NCBI GenBank assembly: GCA_947593975.1
Contig: CANQDW010000001.1
Span: 22,313 to 86,312, forward strand
DNA: 64,000 bases
Source: an uncultured Lachnospiraceae bacterium
Lineage (GTDB): Bacteria > Bacillota > Clostridia > Lachnospirales > Lachnospiraceae
Reading direction: 5' to 3'
Position numbers and translations under genes: made by a program
Shown here: positions 9,770 through 19,543 of the stretch, piece after piece
How positions within the stretch are numbered: the first letter of the stretch is position 1
Layout of the letters: every line of letters starts with the position of its first letter
Notes under the pieces: model-generated
The model's input: the letters and a program-made list of their open reading frames with translations, nothing else
Database searches by the model: none
What the model was told of the DNA's origin: nothing

Positions 9770-11994
9770 GGTTTCTTCCTCTCCGTATAATTATACTCAA
9801 ACACCCTTGCGGAAAGCGGCGGGAGTTTTATCTTAAGGCTGTAGTCCCGTCCGTAATATTCTTCCTTAACCGCCTTTAAAACTTTTTCCTGCGCGCGTCC
9901 TTCGCCGCCGAATATCACATCGTCCGAATTAAGTATCTCGGTATATTTTCCCGGACACAAAACGCCTATCTTATAAACCTCGTGTTCCACAGGGGTAAAG
10001 TTAAATATAAAGAGCAGATGCTTTTTCGTGCCCGAACCCCGCCTTACAAATGAAACTACGCTGTTTTTATTATCATCGCAGGTAAGCCATTCAAAACCTA
10101 TAGGGTCGCAGTCATTATAATACATCGAATCATTCGACACATAAAGTTCATTAAGTTTCCTGATAAAATTCCTGACCCCGGCGTGCGCCTCATACTCCAA
10201 CAGATCCCATTCAAGCGAAACCGCTTCGTTCCATTCATGCGTCTGCGCAAATTCCTGTCCCATGAACAGAAGCTTCTTTCCGGGATGCGCGTACATAAAC
10301 GCATACGCCGTCTTAAGATTGGCAAATTTATGCGGCATATCCCCCGGCATCTTATATATCATCGACGCCTTTCCGTGAACTACTTCGTCATGCGAAAGCA
10401 CCTGGATAAAATTCTCGCTGTAAGCATACATCATGCTAAAGCACAATTTGTTATGGTTGCCCGCGCGAAACAGCGGATCGGTTTTCATATAATCCAGAAA
10501 ATCGTTCATCCAGCCCATATTCCATTTAAACATAAATCCAAGCCCGCCGAACTCTACCGGCGCGGTAACGCCCGCCCATGCCGTAGACTCCTCCGCTATC
10601 ATGTACAGCCCCGGAGCCTGGCTTTCTATAACGGAATTAAGGTGCCCAAAGAATCTTATAACATCTTTATTGTCATTGCTTCCGTCAGGGTTAGGCAGCC
10701 ACTGCCCGTCCTGCTTGCCGTAATCCAGATACAGCATCGATGCGACCGCGTCTACCCTTAACGCGTCTATATGAAATTCATTCGCCCAGTACAGTGCGTT
10801 TGAAAGCAGGAAATTACACACTTCGTTGCTTGAATAGTCAAATATATAAGTTCCCCAGTCGGGATGTTCGCCCTTTCTCGGGTCGCTGTATTCATATAAA
10901 GGCGTGCCGTCAAACCTTCCAAGCCCGTGCGCGTCCCTCGGGAAATGCGCCGGAACCCAGTCCAGTATAACCGATATCCCGTAAGAATGGAGCTTATCCA
11001 CAAAATATTTGAAATCTTTAGGCGTCCCGTATCTGCTTGTCGGCGCATAATAACCCGTAACCTGGTATCCCCACGAACCGTCAAACGGATACTCCGATAT
11101 GCCCATGAGCTCAACATGGGTATAATCCATTTCTTTAAGGTAACTTCCAAGCTCGTCCGCAAGCTGAGTATAGCTGTAAAAGCTGCCGTCGGGATTTCTT
11201 CTCCATGAACCTATATGGCACTCGTATATGGACATCGGCATCCTCTGCCTGTCGCTTCGGGTAATGCTTTTTCTTTTATTCATCCATACATTATCTTTCC
11301 ACGTATAGCCGTCCGGATCGTATACCACGGACGCATTCTGCGGCCTTATCTCGCAGTACGATGCGTAAGGGTCTGTCTTAAATACAGTCTCGCCGGCAGC
11401 GGTCGTTATGCTGTACTTGTATACGGCGCCCTCGCCTATGCCGGGAATGAAAAGTTCATGTATGCCTGAATTTTCAAGCCTTCTCATCTGGTGAAGCCTC
11501 TTGTCCCACATATTAAAATCACCGACAACGCTCACAGACCTTGCGTTAGGCGCCCACACGGCAAACAGCGTTCCGCTCACTCCGTTTATCTCCATGATAT
11601 GCGCGCCCAGTTTTTTATATATCTGATAATGCGTGCCTTCGGCAAAAAGATACTTGTCCAAATCGCCGATCACGGGTTCATATATATAAGGGTCTTTATA
11701 TGTTATTATATCTTCTTGTGAATACTGCACGCTGTATTCATATGAGCCGATACTTCCTTTATCGTCGTACAGCGCAAAAAAGCCCTCGTTTCCCACGCTT
11801 TCCATATCGTATGTTTTTTTGCCGCACACAATGCTTATCTTTCCGGCGCCGGGCCTGTACGCGGCGAATATAACGCCGCCGTCACATTTGTGACGCCCGA
11901 GGAGCCTCTGGGGATTATCGCATTCCCCCGCTATTATACGGTCGTAGCACTGCCAGTCCATCCATTTTTCTATTTTATCGCGCATAGAATCCAC
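9757..11994 (-). CDS. glgB: 1,4-alpha-glucan branching enzyme (GH13)
   Basis: 745 aa; FAVWAPNARSVSVVGDFNMWD, VILDWVPAHFPRD, LRVDAVASMLYLDY, LSHDEVVHGK. Confidence 0.95.
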   Translation of the reverse strand: MDSMRDKIEKWMDWQCYDRIIAGECDNPQRLLGRHKCDGGVIFAAYRPGAGKISIVCGKKTYDMESVGNEGFFALYDDKGSIGSYEYSVQYSQEDIITYKDPYIYEPVIGDLDKYLFAEGTHYQIYKKLGAHIMEINGVSGTLFAVWAPNARSVSVVGDFNMWDKRLHQMRRLENSGIHELFIPGIGEGAVYKYSITTAAGETVFKTDPYASYCEIRPQNASVVYDPDGYTWKDNVWMNKRKSITRSDRQRMPMSIYECHIGSWRRNPDGSFYSYTQLADELGSYLKEMDYTHVELMGISEYPFDGSWGYQVTGYYAPTSRYGTPKDFKYFVDKLHSYGISVILDWVPAHFPRDAHGLGRFDGTPLYEYSDPRKGEHPDWGTYIFDYSSNEVCNFLLSNALYWANEFHIDALRVDAVASMLYLDYGKQDGQWLPNPDGSNDNKDVIRFFGHLNSVIESQAPGLYMIAEESTAWAGVTAPVEFGGLGFMFKWNMGWMNDFLDYMKTDPLFRAGNHNKLCFSMMYAYSENFIQVLSHDEVVHGKASMIYKMPGDMPHKFANLKTAYAFMYAHPGKKLLFMGQEFAQTHEWNEAVSLEWDLLEYEAHAGVRNFIRKLNELYVSNDSMYYNDCDPIGFEWLTCDDNKNSVVSFVRRGSGTKKHLLFIFNFTPVEHEVYKIGVLCPGKYTEILNSDDVIFGGEGRAQEKVLKAVKEEYYGRDYSLKIKLPPLSARVFEYNYTERKKPHTN

Positions 11995-12020
11995 TCCTGT
12001 ATTTTATTATCCCTATAATG

Positions 12021-13757
12021 CTAAGCGGTTATCTCATCGATCATTTTAATCATGGAATCTGCAAAAGCTTTCGACTTTTCTTCCGCGCCGCTAAGGCTGT
12101 CCGCTACTATTCCATAATAGAATTTAACCTTTGGCTCGGTACCCGACGGCCTTACGCAGAACCATGCGTTATTGTCAAGTTCATAATAAAGTACGTTCGA
12201 CTTAGGAAGCCCTGTTTCCTTAACCTCGCCCGTCTCCATATCCGTTACGGTATTCTGCATATAATCCCTTGCCGCCATAACTTTGTATCCGCCTACCTGC
12301 TTCGGCGTATTCTTCCTGAGGGAATCCATGATAGCCTGTATTTTTTCAAGCCCCTCTTTTCCTTTCATTGTAATTGCCGTAACGTCATCTTTGTAATAAC
12401 CGTATCTCTCATACATATCAAGCATAGCGTCCCAAAGCGACTTGCCCTTAGTCTTATAATACGCAGCCGCTTCGCACAGTTTCATAACGGCAACGATCGC
12501 GTCTTTATCACGCGCGTGGGTTCCCACAAGGCATCCGTAGCTTTCCTCGAAACCAAAGAGATAATGTCCCTCTCCGCTCGTCTCAAATCCAAGTATCTGC
12601 TGTCCTATATACTTAAATCCCGTAAGGACTTCAATAAGTTTTACTCCGTAATACTTCGCAATGGCGTCCGCCATATTTGAAGAAACGATCGTTTTTACCA
12701 GAACGCCGTCTGCAGGGAGTCCCTCTGTGGCTTTTCTCTGTCCGATCTCATAATCTCCTATAAGGCAGCCTGACATATTGCCCGTAAGAGTAATATATTC
12801 GCCGCTCTTAACATCCTTAACATACACTCCGAGCCTGTCTGCGTCGGGGTCTGTCGCAAGCACGAGATCCGCATCCTTTTCTTTTGCAAGTTTAAGCGCA
12901 AGTTCAAACGCCTCCGCTGCTTCAGGATTAGGATAGCTTACGGTCGGGAAGTCTCCGTCGGGAAGTTCCTGTTCGGGCACTACATACACATTTTTAAAGC
13001 CGATTTCCTTAAGGATCCTCCTTGCAGGGATATTGCCTGTTCCGTGAAGCGGCGTATAAACTATTTTAATACTGTCGCCCGCTTCATCTATACACTCCTG
13101 ATGTATGATAAGTTTCTTAAGTTCGGCAATGTATCTATCATCGACAGCCTGTCCGATAACTTCATACAGTCCTTTCGCTTTGGCGTCTTCTTTAGACATT
13201 GTCTTTACGGTATTGTAATCCGTTACGGCCTTTACCTCCGCCATGATCCCCGTATCATGAGGCGGCGTGATCTGCGCGCCGTCTTCCCAGTATACTTTGT
13301 ATCCGTTATATTCCGGCGGATTGTGGCTCGCGGTTATATTGATCCCGGCGATGCAGCCAAGATTCCTTACCGCAAACGAAAGTTCCGGAGTAGGCCTTAA
13401 ACTTTCAAATACATACGCTTTTATCCCGTTTGCGGCAAGGCACAACGCCGCTTCATCCGCAAACTCGGGAGACATCCTCCTGGAATCATATGCGATAGCC
13501 ACGCCCTTTGCCTCGCCATTCTGCTTAATTATATAGTTGGCGAGTCCCTGCGTTGCCTTACGCACTGTATATATATTCATTCGGTTGGTTCCCGCGCCGA
13601 TAACTCCTCTTAGCCCCGCGGTGCCAAATTCAAGCTCTTTGTAAAACCTGTCCTGTATTTCCTGTTCATTTCCCTCAAGTTCTTTAAGCTCCCGTATGGT
13701 AGCCTCGTCAAAATACGGATTATCAATCCATGACTGATATATCTCCTTATAATCCAT
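12021..13757 (-). CDS. pgcA: Phosphoglucomutase/phosphomannomutase family
   Basis: GITASHNPPEYNGYKVYW, LATDPDADRLGVYV, FGFEESYGCLVGTHARDKDAI, VRPSGTEPKVKFY. Confidence 0.92.
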   Translation of the reverse strand: MDYKEIYQSWIDNPYFDEATIRELKELEGNEQEIQDRFYKELEFGTAGLRGVIGAGTNRMNIYTVRKATQGLANYIIKQNGEAKGVAIAYDSRRMSPEFADEAALCLAANGIKAYVFESLRPTPELSFAVRNLGCIAGINITASHNPPEYNGYKVYWEDGAQITPPHDTGIMAEVKAVTDYNTVKTMSKEDAKAKGLYEVIGQAVDDRYIAELKKLIIHQECIDEAGDSIKIVYTPLHGTGNIPARRILKEIGFKNVYVVPEQELPDGDFPTVSYPNPEAAEAFELALKLAKEKDADLVLATDPDADRLGVYVKDVKSGEYITLTGNMSGCLIGDYEIGQRKATEGLPADGVLVKTIVSSNMADAIAKYYGVKLIEVLTGFKYIGQQILGFETSGEGHYLFGFEESYGCLVGTHARDKDAIVAVMKLCEAAAYYKTKGKSLWDAMLDMYERYGYYKDDVTAITMKGKEGLEKIQAIMDSLRKNTPKQVGGYKVMAARDYMQNTVTDMETGEVKETGLPKSNVLYYELDNNAWFCVRPSGTEPKVKFYYGIVADSLSGAEEKSKAFADSMIKMIDEITA

Positions 13758-13854
13758 TCATGTATCCTCCCTTAATTTTATTAAATAACTATAATTAAAA
13801 AACTAATTAATTATACCAATTTTTCAGTTTTTTATCAACCTTATTTTGCCATAA

Positions 13855-14838
13855 TTACCCGATTTTATCTGCGAACTTTATACGGTTGTCAAACTGCTCG
13901 TTTAACAGCTCAAGCTTTTTCATATTTTTTTCCGTCATAAGCGTCTTTTTCCCATTCATATAATAACTTGACAGTTTCCAGAATTTTTCGGGATACATAA
14001 GGAAAACCGCAAGGATATGCCTCTCTTCGTCGCTTAATTTTTTCACGCTTTCATACCCTTTAATGACTGCTTCTCCGTATTTTATATCCCATCCGTTTTT
14101 TTCCATGACTTTTCTTATAAAATAATAAAGGTCCATTATCTGCATCCCGTACGCGCACTTGTCAAATACCGTAGTGGAAACGCCGTCTTCGCACATAAGT
14201 ATATTGTGGTATGTATAAGAACCGTGGTAAACTTCCCCTTTGTCGCACACTTTGCCGTACATATCCCCGTACGCGCTTTCCGACAACATTGCGGCGGCAT
14301 TTTTCGCCTGTTCAAAATACATCGGGAATACTTTAAGGAACGCTATCTCAAATTCATTCTTATCATTATGCGACCTTATATAATTTTTTATATGCTTAAG
14401 TTCGGTATTATGGCGTCTGAATACGGAGGACATATCTTCCGCAGTGGTGCACACATCCCTGTTCCCGTATCTTATGCCGGTAAGGTTTGCGTGAAGCTTT
14501 CCCATATTTTCGGCGGCCATATATATATCATTTAAATCGTTAAGGTTACATTCCTCGCCGATATACCAGTCTTTTACGACATACCGTGTCCCGCTCTGGT
14601 CCGCGCTGCTTATATTTCCCTCATTGTTAAGGCAGAAGCTGTCTATCCTGTCAAATCCGTTTTCCCTAAGGTGCGTCTTTATCATATTCTCCCATACAAG
14701 CCTTGTTGCAGACGTCCTCGTCTCCTTAAAAAGTTTATACCCCTTATCCGTCTCAAGAAGAACCGCTCCGCGCACCCTCTTTGTCCCCTTTACACAAAAA
14801 TCATATTTTGCAAGCACCTCATCATATTTATCCTCCAA
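13855..14838 (-). CDS. CotS-family spore coat / aminoglycoside-phosphotransferase-like kinase
   Basis: 327 aa with CotS-like order: DWYIGEECNLNDLNDIYMAAENMGKLHANLTG, GEVYHGSYTYHNILMCEDGVSTTVFDKCAYGMQIMDLYYFIRKVMEKNGWD. Confidence 0.7.
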   Translation of the reverse strand: MEDKYDEVLAKYDFCVKGTKRVRGAVLLETDKGYKLFKETRTSATRLVWENMIKTHLRENGFDRIDSFCLNNEGNISSADQSGTRYVVKDWYIGEECNLNDLNDIYMAAENMGKLHANLTGIRYGNRDVCTTAEDMSSVFRRHNTELKHIKNYIRSHNDKNEFEIAFLKVFPMYFEQAKNAAAMLSESAYGDMYGKVCDKGEVYHGSYTYHNILMCEDGVSTTVFDKCAYGMQIMDLYYFIRKVMEKNGWDIKYGEAVIKGYESVKKLSDEERHILAVFLMYPEKFWKLSSYYMNGKKTLMTEKNMKKLELLNEQFDNRIKFADKIG

Positions 14839-14985
14839 CAGTAACCCTCCTTTTCCGGCTGCCCGGCCGGTAAAATGTGTCTGTTCAATATTTATGAAAA
14901 TATATCCTTATATATTCTTACAAATAATTAAGAATACTTACCCGCATCGCGAATAGATTATTGTAACAGGGAGGAATGATCATTT

Positions 14986-16782
14986 ATGCGGCAACATTTA
15001 AACAAATTGATATATTTACTTTTGACTGCTTTTCTTCTATGCGGCTGCGCGAAAAATGCCGGTCTTTCTTCAAATGACGTCTCCGGCGTATCAGAAAGCG
15101 CGCTTTCTGTAGAAAATGAATCCGCCGCCTTTCAATTTAACGCGTTATGCGACGAACTTTTTTCACATATGCTGCTTTCCGACAGCATTACGCTTAATTA
15201 CTCTCTTTCAGATCCGTCCGCATACAACATTGCCGAAACTGCCGCCACGCTTGGAGAATATTCCGAAGAATCGGTTTTGGCTGAGAATACTTACTATGAA
15301 AATATCCTTACGCGCCTTAACGATATTGACAGGGATCTTTTATCCGAAAAAGACCGGCTTACATACGATATTATTTACAAAACGCTCCGCGCGTATGCCG
15401 AATCGGAAGAATATATGCTTTATGAAGAACCGCTCTCGCCAATATCCGGGATACAGGCAAAACTCCCCGTGCTTCTTGCCGAGTACCATTTTTATGACGC
15501 GGCTGCGGTCGAAAAATATTTCGATATCATCGAATGTATCCCAAGCTACGTTGACAGCATAATCAGATTTGAACGCAAAAAAAAGGAAGCCGGCCTATTC
15601 ATGAGCGATTCGCAGGCCGATGAGATAATAAGGCAGTGTATGGATTTCATATACAGCCCCGACAACAACTATCTCATAAAGATATTTAAGGATAACCTGT
15701 CAGGCGTAAACGGCCTTGACAAAGAGCAGGTTAAAAATTACTGCGCGCAAAACAAAAAGCTTATAACAGAAACGCTTATTCCCGCTTACAAAACCTTAAT
15801 CTCCTCCCTTTCGGAACTAAAAGGAGGAAATCAGACGTTAGGCGGCCTCTGCCATTTCCCGGAAGGCAAAGAATATTATGCCGCGCTTGTCCGCTCACAG
15901 ACAGGTTCGGACAAATCGCCAAAGCAGATTTTTTCACTTCTTGAATCCACTCTTGCCTCATGCAAAAAAAACATGACGCGTATAGTCGCCGCCAATCCCG
16001 ACATATACGACAGCGTAAGCAATCCCGCATTTGCGGAATCAGAACCGGATGCAATCATGCGGTATCTTATAGAAAATACGAAAAATACCTTTCCCGCGCC
16101 CGCAAATGCATACGCCATAAAATATGTGCACCCTTCGCTTGAAAATACATTAAGCCCCGCAATGTACATCACCCCTCCGATTGACTGCGAAACAGCGGAT
16201 TCCATATACATTAACCGGGCAGAAACCGGCGATTCTTCCCTGTTTCCGACCCTTGCGCACGAAGGCTATCCGGGACACATGTGCCAGACGCGGACTTTTA
16301 TGGCGGCGGCGCCGCACCCCATACGGCTCATACTTGACTTTGGAGGCTACTGCGAAGGCTGGGCAACTTACGCCGAACTGTTATCTTATGATATCTCGGG
16401 CCTTGACGGCAATACAGCCGAACTTCTGAAAAACAATAAACTTGCGCTGTTATGCATATACTGCCTCATTGACGTAGGGATACATTACCGCGGCTGGGAT
16501 ATGTCCGACGTCTGCAGACTGCTTAACGACAACGGGATAACAGACTCCGCCGACATAGAAGAGATATATTCGGGAGTCCTTTACGAACCCGCGCTGTATC
16601 TTAAATACACCCTTTCCTGCCTGGAATTTATGGACATGAGGAAACGTTCCGAAAAAGCGCTCGGAAGCAGATTTAACGCATACGAATTCCATAAATTTAT
16701 ACTCACTGCGGGCCCGGCTTATTTTGACATCCTTAATGCGCAGCTTGATAAATGGATTAAACAATGTTTAGCGGATACTTAA
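14986..16782 (+). CDS. DUF885-family lipoprotein (metallopeptidase-like)
   Basis: Lipobox LLCGCAKN; metal-site-like FPTLAHEGYPGHMCQTRTF; FGGYCEGWATYAELLSYD. Confidence 0.85.
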   Translation: MRQHLNKLIYLLLTAFLLCGCAKNAGLSSNDVSGVSESALSVENESAAFQFNALCDELFSHMLLSDSITLNYSLSDPSAYNIAETAATLGEYSEESVLAENTYYENILTRLNDIDRDLLSEKDRLTYDIIYKTLRAYAESEEYMLYEEPLSPISGIQAKLPVLLAEYHFYDAAAVEKYFDIIECIPSYVDSIIRFERKKKEAGLFMSDSQADEIIRQCMDFIYSPDNNYLIKIFKDNLSGVNGLDKEQVKNYCAQNKKLITETLIPAYKTLISSLSELKGGNQTLGGLCHFPEGKEYYAALVRSQTGSDKSPKQIFSLLESTLASCKKNMTRIVAANPDIYDSVSNPAFAESEPDAIMRYLIENTKNTFPAPANAYAIKYVHPSLENTLSPAMYITPPIDCETADSIYINRAETGDSSLFPTLAHEGYPGHMCQTRTFMAAAPHPIRLILDFGGYCEGWATYAELLSYDISGLDGNTAELLKNNKLALLCIYCLIDVGIHYRGWDMSDVCRLLNDNGITDSADIEEIYSGVLYEPALYLKYTLSCLEFMDMRKRSEKALGSRFNAYEFHKFILTAGPAYFDILNAQLDKWIKQCLADT

Positions 16783-16823
16783 ATTGTTCATATCTTCTTT
16801 AAACACAATTCACTTTATTTTGC

Positions 16824-16852
16824 TTGACTTTTATTACGCTCAAATCTATAAT
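16824..16852 (+). promoter_or_regulatory. Sigma-A-type promoter of pckA
   Basis: TTGACT - 17 nt - TATAAT, 80 nt upstream of the pckA start. Confidence 0.75.
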
Positions 16853-16931
16853 AGGAAACAAATTTGGCTTCGCGGAAGCGAATCTTTAAATATATTTTAT
16901 ACGAAACTACTATTTAGGAGGTAATAAGGAA

Positions 16932-18623
16932 ATGGCAACAAAAGCAAATTATCCGATCAGCGAGATCGGAAAAGGTAAAGTTGGCTTCTCAAAGACCCGT
17001 TCTATTATTGAAGCAGCTTTCTATGGTAACAATGTAGTTCCGGTTAATACTCTCAAAGAGGCTTATAATCTTGCAAAGAATTCACCGGGAACGATCGTAA
17101 CAGACATGCCTGTTTACAGAGGAGAAGAGTTCGGTCTTGACAGCGATGCAAAAGTTCTTCTTTTCAATGACGGCGCAGTTACAGGCCGTTACGCAGCAGC
17201 GCGCCGCATCAAAGGCGAGCCCGGCGTAGATGAAGTTAAACTTGACAAGGTTGTTATGGATGCTATATATGAAACACGCTGGAAGAAAATGTATCATGCA
17301 ACCGTATTCGTAGGTCTTGATCCTGAATTTATGGTTAAAGCTCATCTTCTTATTCCTGAAGGAGAAGAGAATATAATGTACAACTGGATGCTTAACTTCC
17401 AGTATATGTCTGACGAATATGTAAAGATGTACAAGGAATCTGTTCCTGTAGGCGACGGAAACGAGCCTGACATCTACATCTTCTCAGATCCTCAGTGGTA
17501 CCCGCAGGAACGTCCTGACGTTGATTACAGCTGCTTAAGCGATCCGCTTACATGCTGCTATTTCGATACAAACGAAAACTGCGCCGCAATCCTTGGTATG
17601 AGATACTTCGGAGAGCACAAGAAAGGTACTCTTACAATGGCTTGGGCTATCGCAAACAGAAACGGCTATGCTTCATGCCACGGCGGACAGAAAGAGTACA
17701 CCCTTCCTGACGGAAGCAAATATGTTGCATCCGTATTCGGACTTTCAGGTTCAGGAAAATCAACTCTTACACATGCTAAGCACGGCGGAAAGTATCCTAT
17801 CACAGTTCTTCATGACGATGCGTTTATCATCAACTCAGATACATGCTCATCTGTAGCTCTTGAGCCTACGTACTTTGATAAGACTGCAGATTATCCTACA
17901 GGCTGCGCCGATAACAAATATCTGCTTACAGCGCAGAACTGTTCGGCAACCCTTGATGATGAAGGCAAGCTTCAGTTAGTAACAGAGGATATCAGAAACG
18001 GTAACGGCCGCGCGATCAAGTCAAAACTCTGGTCACCAAACCGTGTTGACAAGATTGACGCTCCTGTTAACGCGATCTTCTGGATCATGAAGGATCCTAC
18101 GATCCCTCCTGTAGTTAAACTTAAGGGAGCAGCTCTTGCTTCAGTTATGGGAGCAACTCTTGCAACCAAGACTTCTACAGCAGAGCGTGTTAAAGCAGGA
18201 ACAGACCTGAACGCACTTCGTATCGTACCTTATGCTAACCCGTTCAGGACTTATCCTCTCGTAAACGACTATGAGAAGTTCAAAAAGCTCGTTGCCGAGA
18301 AGAACGTTGACTGCTACATCGTAAACACAGGCGACTTCATGGGCAAAAAGGTTCAGCCTAAAGATACGCTTGGAATCCTTGAAGCAATCGTAGAAGGAAA
18401 GGCTTCATTTGAGAAGTGGGGACCATTTGAAGACATCGAGATCATGAACTGGGAAGGATTCGAACCTGACCTTAACGATGCTGATTACAAAGCGCAGCTT
18501 AAGAGCGCAATGGAAAACCGTGTACACGCAGTAGAAGGATTTGCTGCTGACAAGGACGGTTATGACAAACTTCCTGATGAAGCTCTTGAAGCTCTTAAGA
18601 AACTTGTGGACGCATTGAACTGA
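16932..18623 (+). CDS. pckA: Phosphoenolpyruvate carboxykinase (ATP)
   Basis: VFGLSGSGKSTLTHAKHGG P-loop; LHDDAFIIN; RIVPYANPFRTYPL; AGGAGGTAA RBS. Confidence 0.9.
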   Translation: MATKANYPISEIGKGKVGFSKTRSIIEAAFYGNNVVPVNTLKEAYNLAKNSPGTIVTDMPVYRGEEFGLDSDAKVLLFNDGAVTGRYAAARRIKGEPGVDEVKLDKVVMDAIYETRWKKMYHATVFVGLDPEFMVKAHLLIPEGEENIMYNWMLNFQYMSDEYVKMYKESVPVGDGNEPDIYIFSDPQWYPQERPDVDYSCLSDPLTCCYFDTNENCAAILGMRYFGEHKKGTLTMAWAIANRNGYASCHGGQKEYTLPDGSKYVASVFGLSGSGKSTLTHAKHGGKYPITVLHDDAFIINSDTCSSVALEPTYFDKTADYPTGCADNKYLLTAQNCSATLDDEGKLQLVTEDIRNGNGRAIKSKLWSPNRVDKIDAPVNAIFWIMKDPTIPPVVKLKGAALASVMGATLATKTSTAERVKAGTDLNALRIVPYANPFRTYPLVNDYEKFKKLVAEKNVDCYIVNTGDFMGKKVQPKDTLGILEAIVEGKASFEKWGPFEDIEIMNWEGFEPDLNDADYKAQLKSAMENRVHAVEGFAADKDGYDKLPDEALEALKKLVDALN

Positions 18624-18633
18624 TTTTCACCGC

Positions 18634-18662
18634 TTGACATTATCACTGTTATGTGATATTGT
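18634..18662 (+). promoter_or_regulatory. Putative promoter for the T-box leader
   Basis: TTGACA (18634-18639) - 17 nt - TATTGT, just upstream of the T-box. Confidence 0.6.
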
Positions 18663-18679
18663 ATATAAAATTTAATAAT

Positions 18680-18957
18680 TAAACCGCAGAGACGGAGATA
18701 AAAATAAGATAAGAACTTACAGAGAGTCCGGGATGCTGGGAACCGGGCAGCCACTGCTTATTAAATGGACCGTTGAGGGCACAGTCAAAGGCATTGCATG
18801 CTTAGTACTCTGTGACGTTATGGCTTACGTTAACAGTCGGAAATATGATAGTATTTCGCAAAGTGTATGGCTCACAGCCATAAATCAAGGTGGCACCACG
18901 GGTTATTAACTCGTCCTTGGCAGATAATAATGATATATCTGCCGGGACGAGTTTTTT
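18680..18957 (+). promoter_or_regulatory. T-box riboswitch, tryptophan (UGG specifier)
   Basis: Leader elements GAGAGTCCGGGATGCTGGGAACCGGGCAG; specifier region TTAAATGGACCGTTGAGGGCA (TGG 18766-18768); T-box AAGGTGGCACCACGG (18887-18901). Confidence 0.93.
18909..18957 (+). terminator. T-box intrinsic terminator
   Basis: AACTCGTCC...GGACGAGTTTTTT; the 5' strand follows the T-box sequence. Confidence 0.85.
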
Positions 18958-18980
18958 AATGTAAGTCGTATGTGTGTACG

Positions 18981-19121
18981 CGATTATCGGGTTTTACGAT
19001 ACCGACGCAGGCACGCTTTCGCTGCCCTCGCCACACAGCGGTACTAAGGCGTTTCTTACGCACCGCCTAAGTACCGGCGGGCTCGCAGCGCCTGCTTACG
19101 GCATGTAAAACCCGATAATCG
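18981..19121. repeat. Long stem-loop element A (conserved-core palindrome family)
   Basis: CGATTATCGGGTTTTAC ... GTAAAACCCGATAATCG perfect 17-bp arms. Core CTCGCCACACAGCGGTACTAAGGCG...CGCCTAAGTACCGGCGGGCTCG. Confidence 0.85.
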
Positions 19122-19161
19122 CCGCCACCTGATACTCCGGAAGAATAAACCTGCTAATCCG

Positions 19162-19245
19162 GGCTGCAGGAATTTTACCATATCGCAGGCAACATCCACC
19201 CCCGGCTGCAGGAATTTTATCATATTGCAGGCAACATTCGCCGCC
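19162..19245. repeat. 42-bp imperfect tandem duplication
   Basis: GGCTGCAGGAATTTTACCATATCGCAGGCAACATCCACCCCC followed by GGCTGCAGGAATTTTATCATATTGCAGGCAACATTCGCCGCC. Confidence 0.85.
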
Positions 19246-19319
19246 GGAATTTTGTAAAAGTACGTTAATCATATCTCAGGTTTTTGCGGCTGTACGATTT
19301 TATTTAAATGATATTTTTT

Positions 19320-19470
19320 CTGTATCATGCGCATTTATTGTCTTCCGGTACCGTGTGACGCCGCCGGTACTTAGTTTGCAAAAAGTATTTTTTGCAAACT
19401 TATGTATCCGCTGCGCGCGGAACAGAGTGAGAACGTGTAGCGGAAGACAAGACAATGCCGCACGATACAG
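19320..19470. repeat. Long stem-loop element C (same family, inverted relative to A)
   Basis: CTGTATCATGCGCATTTATTGTCTTCCG ... CGGAAGACAAGACAATGCCGCACGATACAG arms. Reverse-complement core TTCCGCGCGCAGCGGATACATAAG...CTAAGTACCGGCGG matches A and B. Confidence 0.8.
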
Positions 19471-19543
19471 ATTGATACCATTTATATACCGCCGCCCATA
19501 AACCTAAGTCATCTTAATAATTTTAAAAAAAGGAGGCCTTCTC

